Source of the DNA: Strigamia acuminata
Taxonomy: Eukaryota > Arthropoda > Chilopoda > Geophilomorpha > Linotaeniidae
Assembly (NCBI GenBank): GCA_949358305.1
Contig: OX442314.1
Coordinates: 60,583,369-60,647,368, forward strand
Direction of reading: 5' to 3'
DNA length: 64,000 bases
In this document: one piece after another, positions 63,400 to 64,000 of the stretch
Numbering within the stretch: the first letter of the stretch is position 1
Layout: each line of letters begins with the position of its first letter
Made by a program: the position numbers and the translations under genes
The notes under the pieces: model-generated
Database searches by the model: none
What the model saw: only the letters and a program-made list of their open reading frames with translations
What the model was told of the DNA's origin: nothing

Positions 63400-63545
63400 C
63401 TTTGATTCAATTTGAAGTGACATTAGCATAATGTTATAACAAATAATGACTATATATTCACTTTTTGAGCTTAGCTCATTAATTGCAGATAAGTTTGGGA
63501 TGATTACATTTTTATAATTTGCATTCTTGCTCAATATTCTAATGG

Positions 63546-63820
63546 GGTGGCGAATGTATCGCGAAAAGAGAAATCGCGAAAAGAAGGAATCGCGAAAATC
63601 GGGATTTGTTTTTTCATACGGAAGTAGGCGCGAAAAAAGGAATCGCGAAAGAAAAAATCGCGAAAAAAGAAATCGCGAATCAAACTTTAGCGAAATGTTA
63701 CAAAAAATTCGAAAAAAGAAAACGCGATATTCAGAAAGCGCGAAATTAAGGAAAAATCGAAAAAAATGGAAAAAATCAAAAAAATGGAAAAAATGGAAAA
63801 AATGCAAAAAATTGAAACTA
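63546..63820. repeat. TCGCGAAAA array and A-rich simple repeat
   Basis: About nine degenerate copies of AATCGCGAAAAGA from 63556 to 63735, then GGAAAAAATGG-type simple sequence to 63820. In layout (GGGG-containing start, CGCG motif every 12-20 bp) it resembles the GC arrays of element H, so it could be one end of a related element reaching beyond the window. Confidence 0.6.
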
Positions 63821-63868
63821 TTCATTTAACTTATTAACAAAATGAAACAAAGAACGAACACAAAAACT

Positions 63869-63991
63869 TTACAGTGTTGCCGAAGCTCGACCACGTCCTC
63901 GCCCACGCCCTCGCCCTCGCCCTCGTCCACGCCCTCGTCCACGCTGCGTAACCGCTGGATTTGCGGGTGGTGGTGAATTTGCTGCTGCCAT
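63869..63991 (-). CDS. Short Arg-Gly-rich ORF (40 aa) at the window edge
   Basis: ATG at 63991 (MAAANSPPPANPAVTQ), then about ten Arg-Gly repeats, and a stop after ASATL at 63869. RG-rich stretches bind RNA and are common in nucleolar and ribonucleoprotein tails. It may be a tiny separate protein, the C-terminal exon of a gene beyond the window, or chance in a GAGGGC repeat. Confidence 0.35.
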   Translation of the reverse strand: MAAANSPPPANPAVTQRGRGRGRGRGRGRGRGRGRASATL

Positions 63992-64000
63992 CCTATCTCG

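Larger units (their letters stand above)
62440..63545 (-). mobile_element. Tc1-like element, decayed
   Basis: Terminal-like motifs ATTAGAATATT occur at about 62480 and in complement at 63531-63542. Between them lies a Tc1 transposase pseudogene on the minus strand. Exact ends and the TA duplication are not clear. Confidence 0.65.

Noticed and set aside
63400-63825. Phe-rich N-terminal extension of the Tc1 frame
   Set aside because: It is translation of A-rich simple repeats and the CGCG array; the transposase starts at ATG 63399.
1-64000. CRISPR array, rRNA or bacterial operon
   Set aside because: No regular spacer pattern, no rRNA-like sequence and no closely spaced co-directional bacterial-type genes; tandem repeats seen are minisatellites and transposon arrays.

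Overview
This window is a transposon graveyard from an animal genome. The host is probably an arthropod, because the one convincing host gene has short GT-AG introns (about 60-80 nt), and the repeats are Ty3/Gypsy, Ty1/Copia, Tc1/mariner, pogo, piggyBac, CACTG-type and non-LTR elements typical of hexapods and their relatives. The species cannot be fixed from the sequence. There are no prokaryotic features: no operons and no Shine-Dalgarno pattern. Many long frames begin at GTG or TTG only because alternative starts were allowed, so true ATG starts are given where they exist.

Layout. (1) 888-36414 is one nested insertion stack: a pogo element holds a TA-flanked MITE (1052-36013). That MITE holds a GC-array element with a FLYWCH-like/RING gene (1062-3793) and Gypsy element B (4587-35934, TSD ATAG). 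B's 5' LTR is split by Gypsy element A (4965-25627, minus strand, 1746-bp LTRs). A's pol is split by an intact Copia element (12535-19492, TSD AAATT, LTRs identical by eye). A second Copia (30155 to about 33822) sits in B's pol and has lost its 3' half in a deletion, leaving an in-frame Copia-Gypsy chimera. (2) 36750-39345 is a long-TIR mariner-type element split by a CACTG-ended element with a 3-bp TSD, which itself holds a second pogo copy and a tRNA-like segment. (3) 39335-44310 holds a Copia gag relic and decayed non-LTR retrotransposon pieces (endonuclease, RT, RNase H). (4) 44548-46560 has an LTR-like repeat and a near-perfect 162-bp palindrome. (5) 47091-49395 is a triple nest: piggyBac (TTAA) around mariner (TA) around a deleted Gypsy (ATAC). 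(6) 51379-60385 is Gypsy element D, complete on the minus strand, with LTRs identical by eye, intact gag and pol, and a third ORF for a ULP1/SENP-type cysteine protease. (7) 60612-61648 is a four-exon host gene for a secreted cysteine-rich protein. (8) 62440-63545 is a decayed Tc1-like element, followed by a TCGCGAAAA array and a short Arg-Gly-rich ORF at the window edge.

How the parts relate. B, D and E are one Gypsy family: same primer-binding site (TGGTGGAGAT...), same CCACGTAACA/CCGCGTAACA LTR ends, and a Gag read from a frame with no upstream ATG. Gag ends in a GAAAACTAG context, with Pol in the -1 frame. D keeps its protease ORF3, while B keeps only a 36-codon stub at the same position. 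Element A is a different, larger Gypsy with its own unrelated cysteine-motif ORF3 and a textbook A AAA AAC slip site. The most unusual items are the protease-bearing Gypsy D, A's ORF3, and the GC-array element at 1062-3793.
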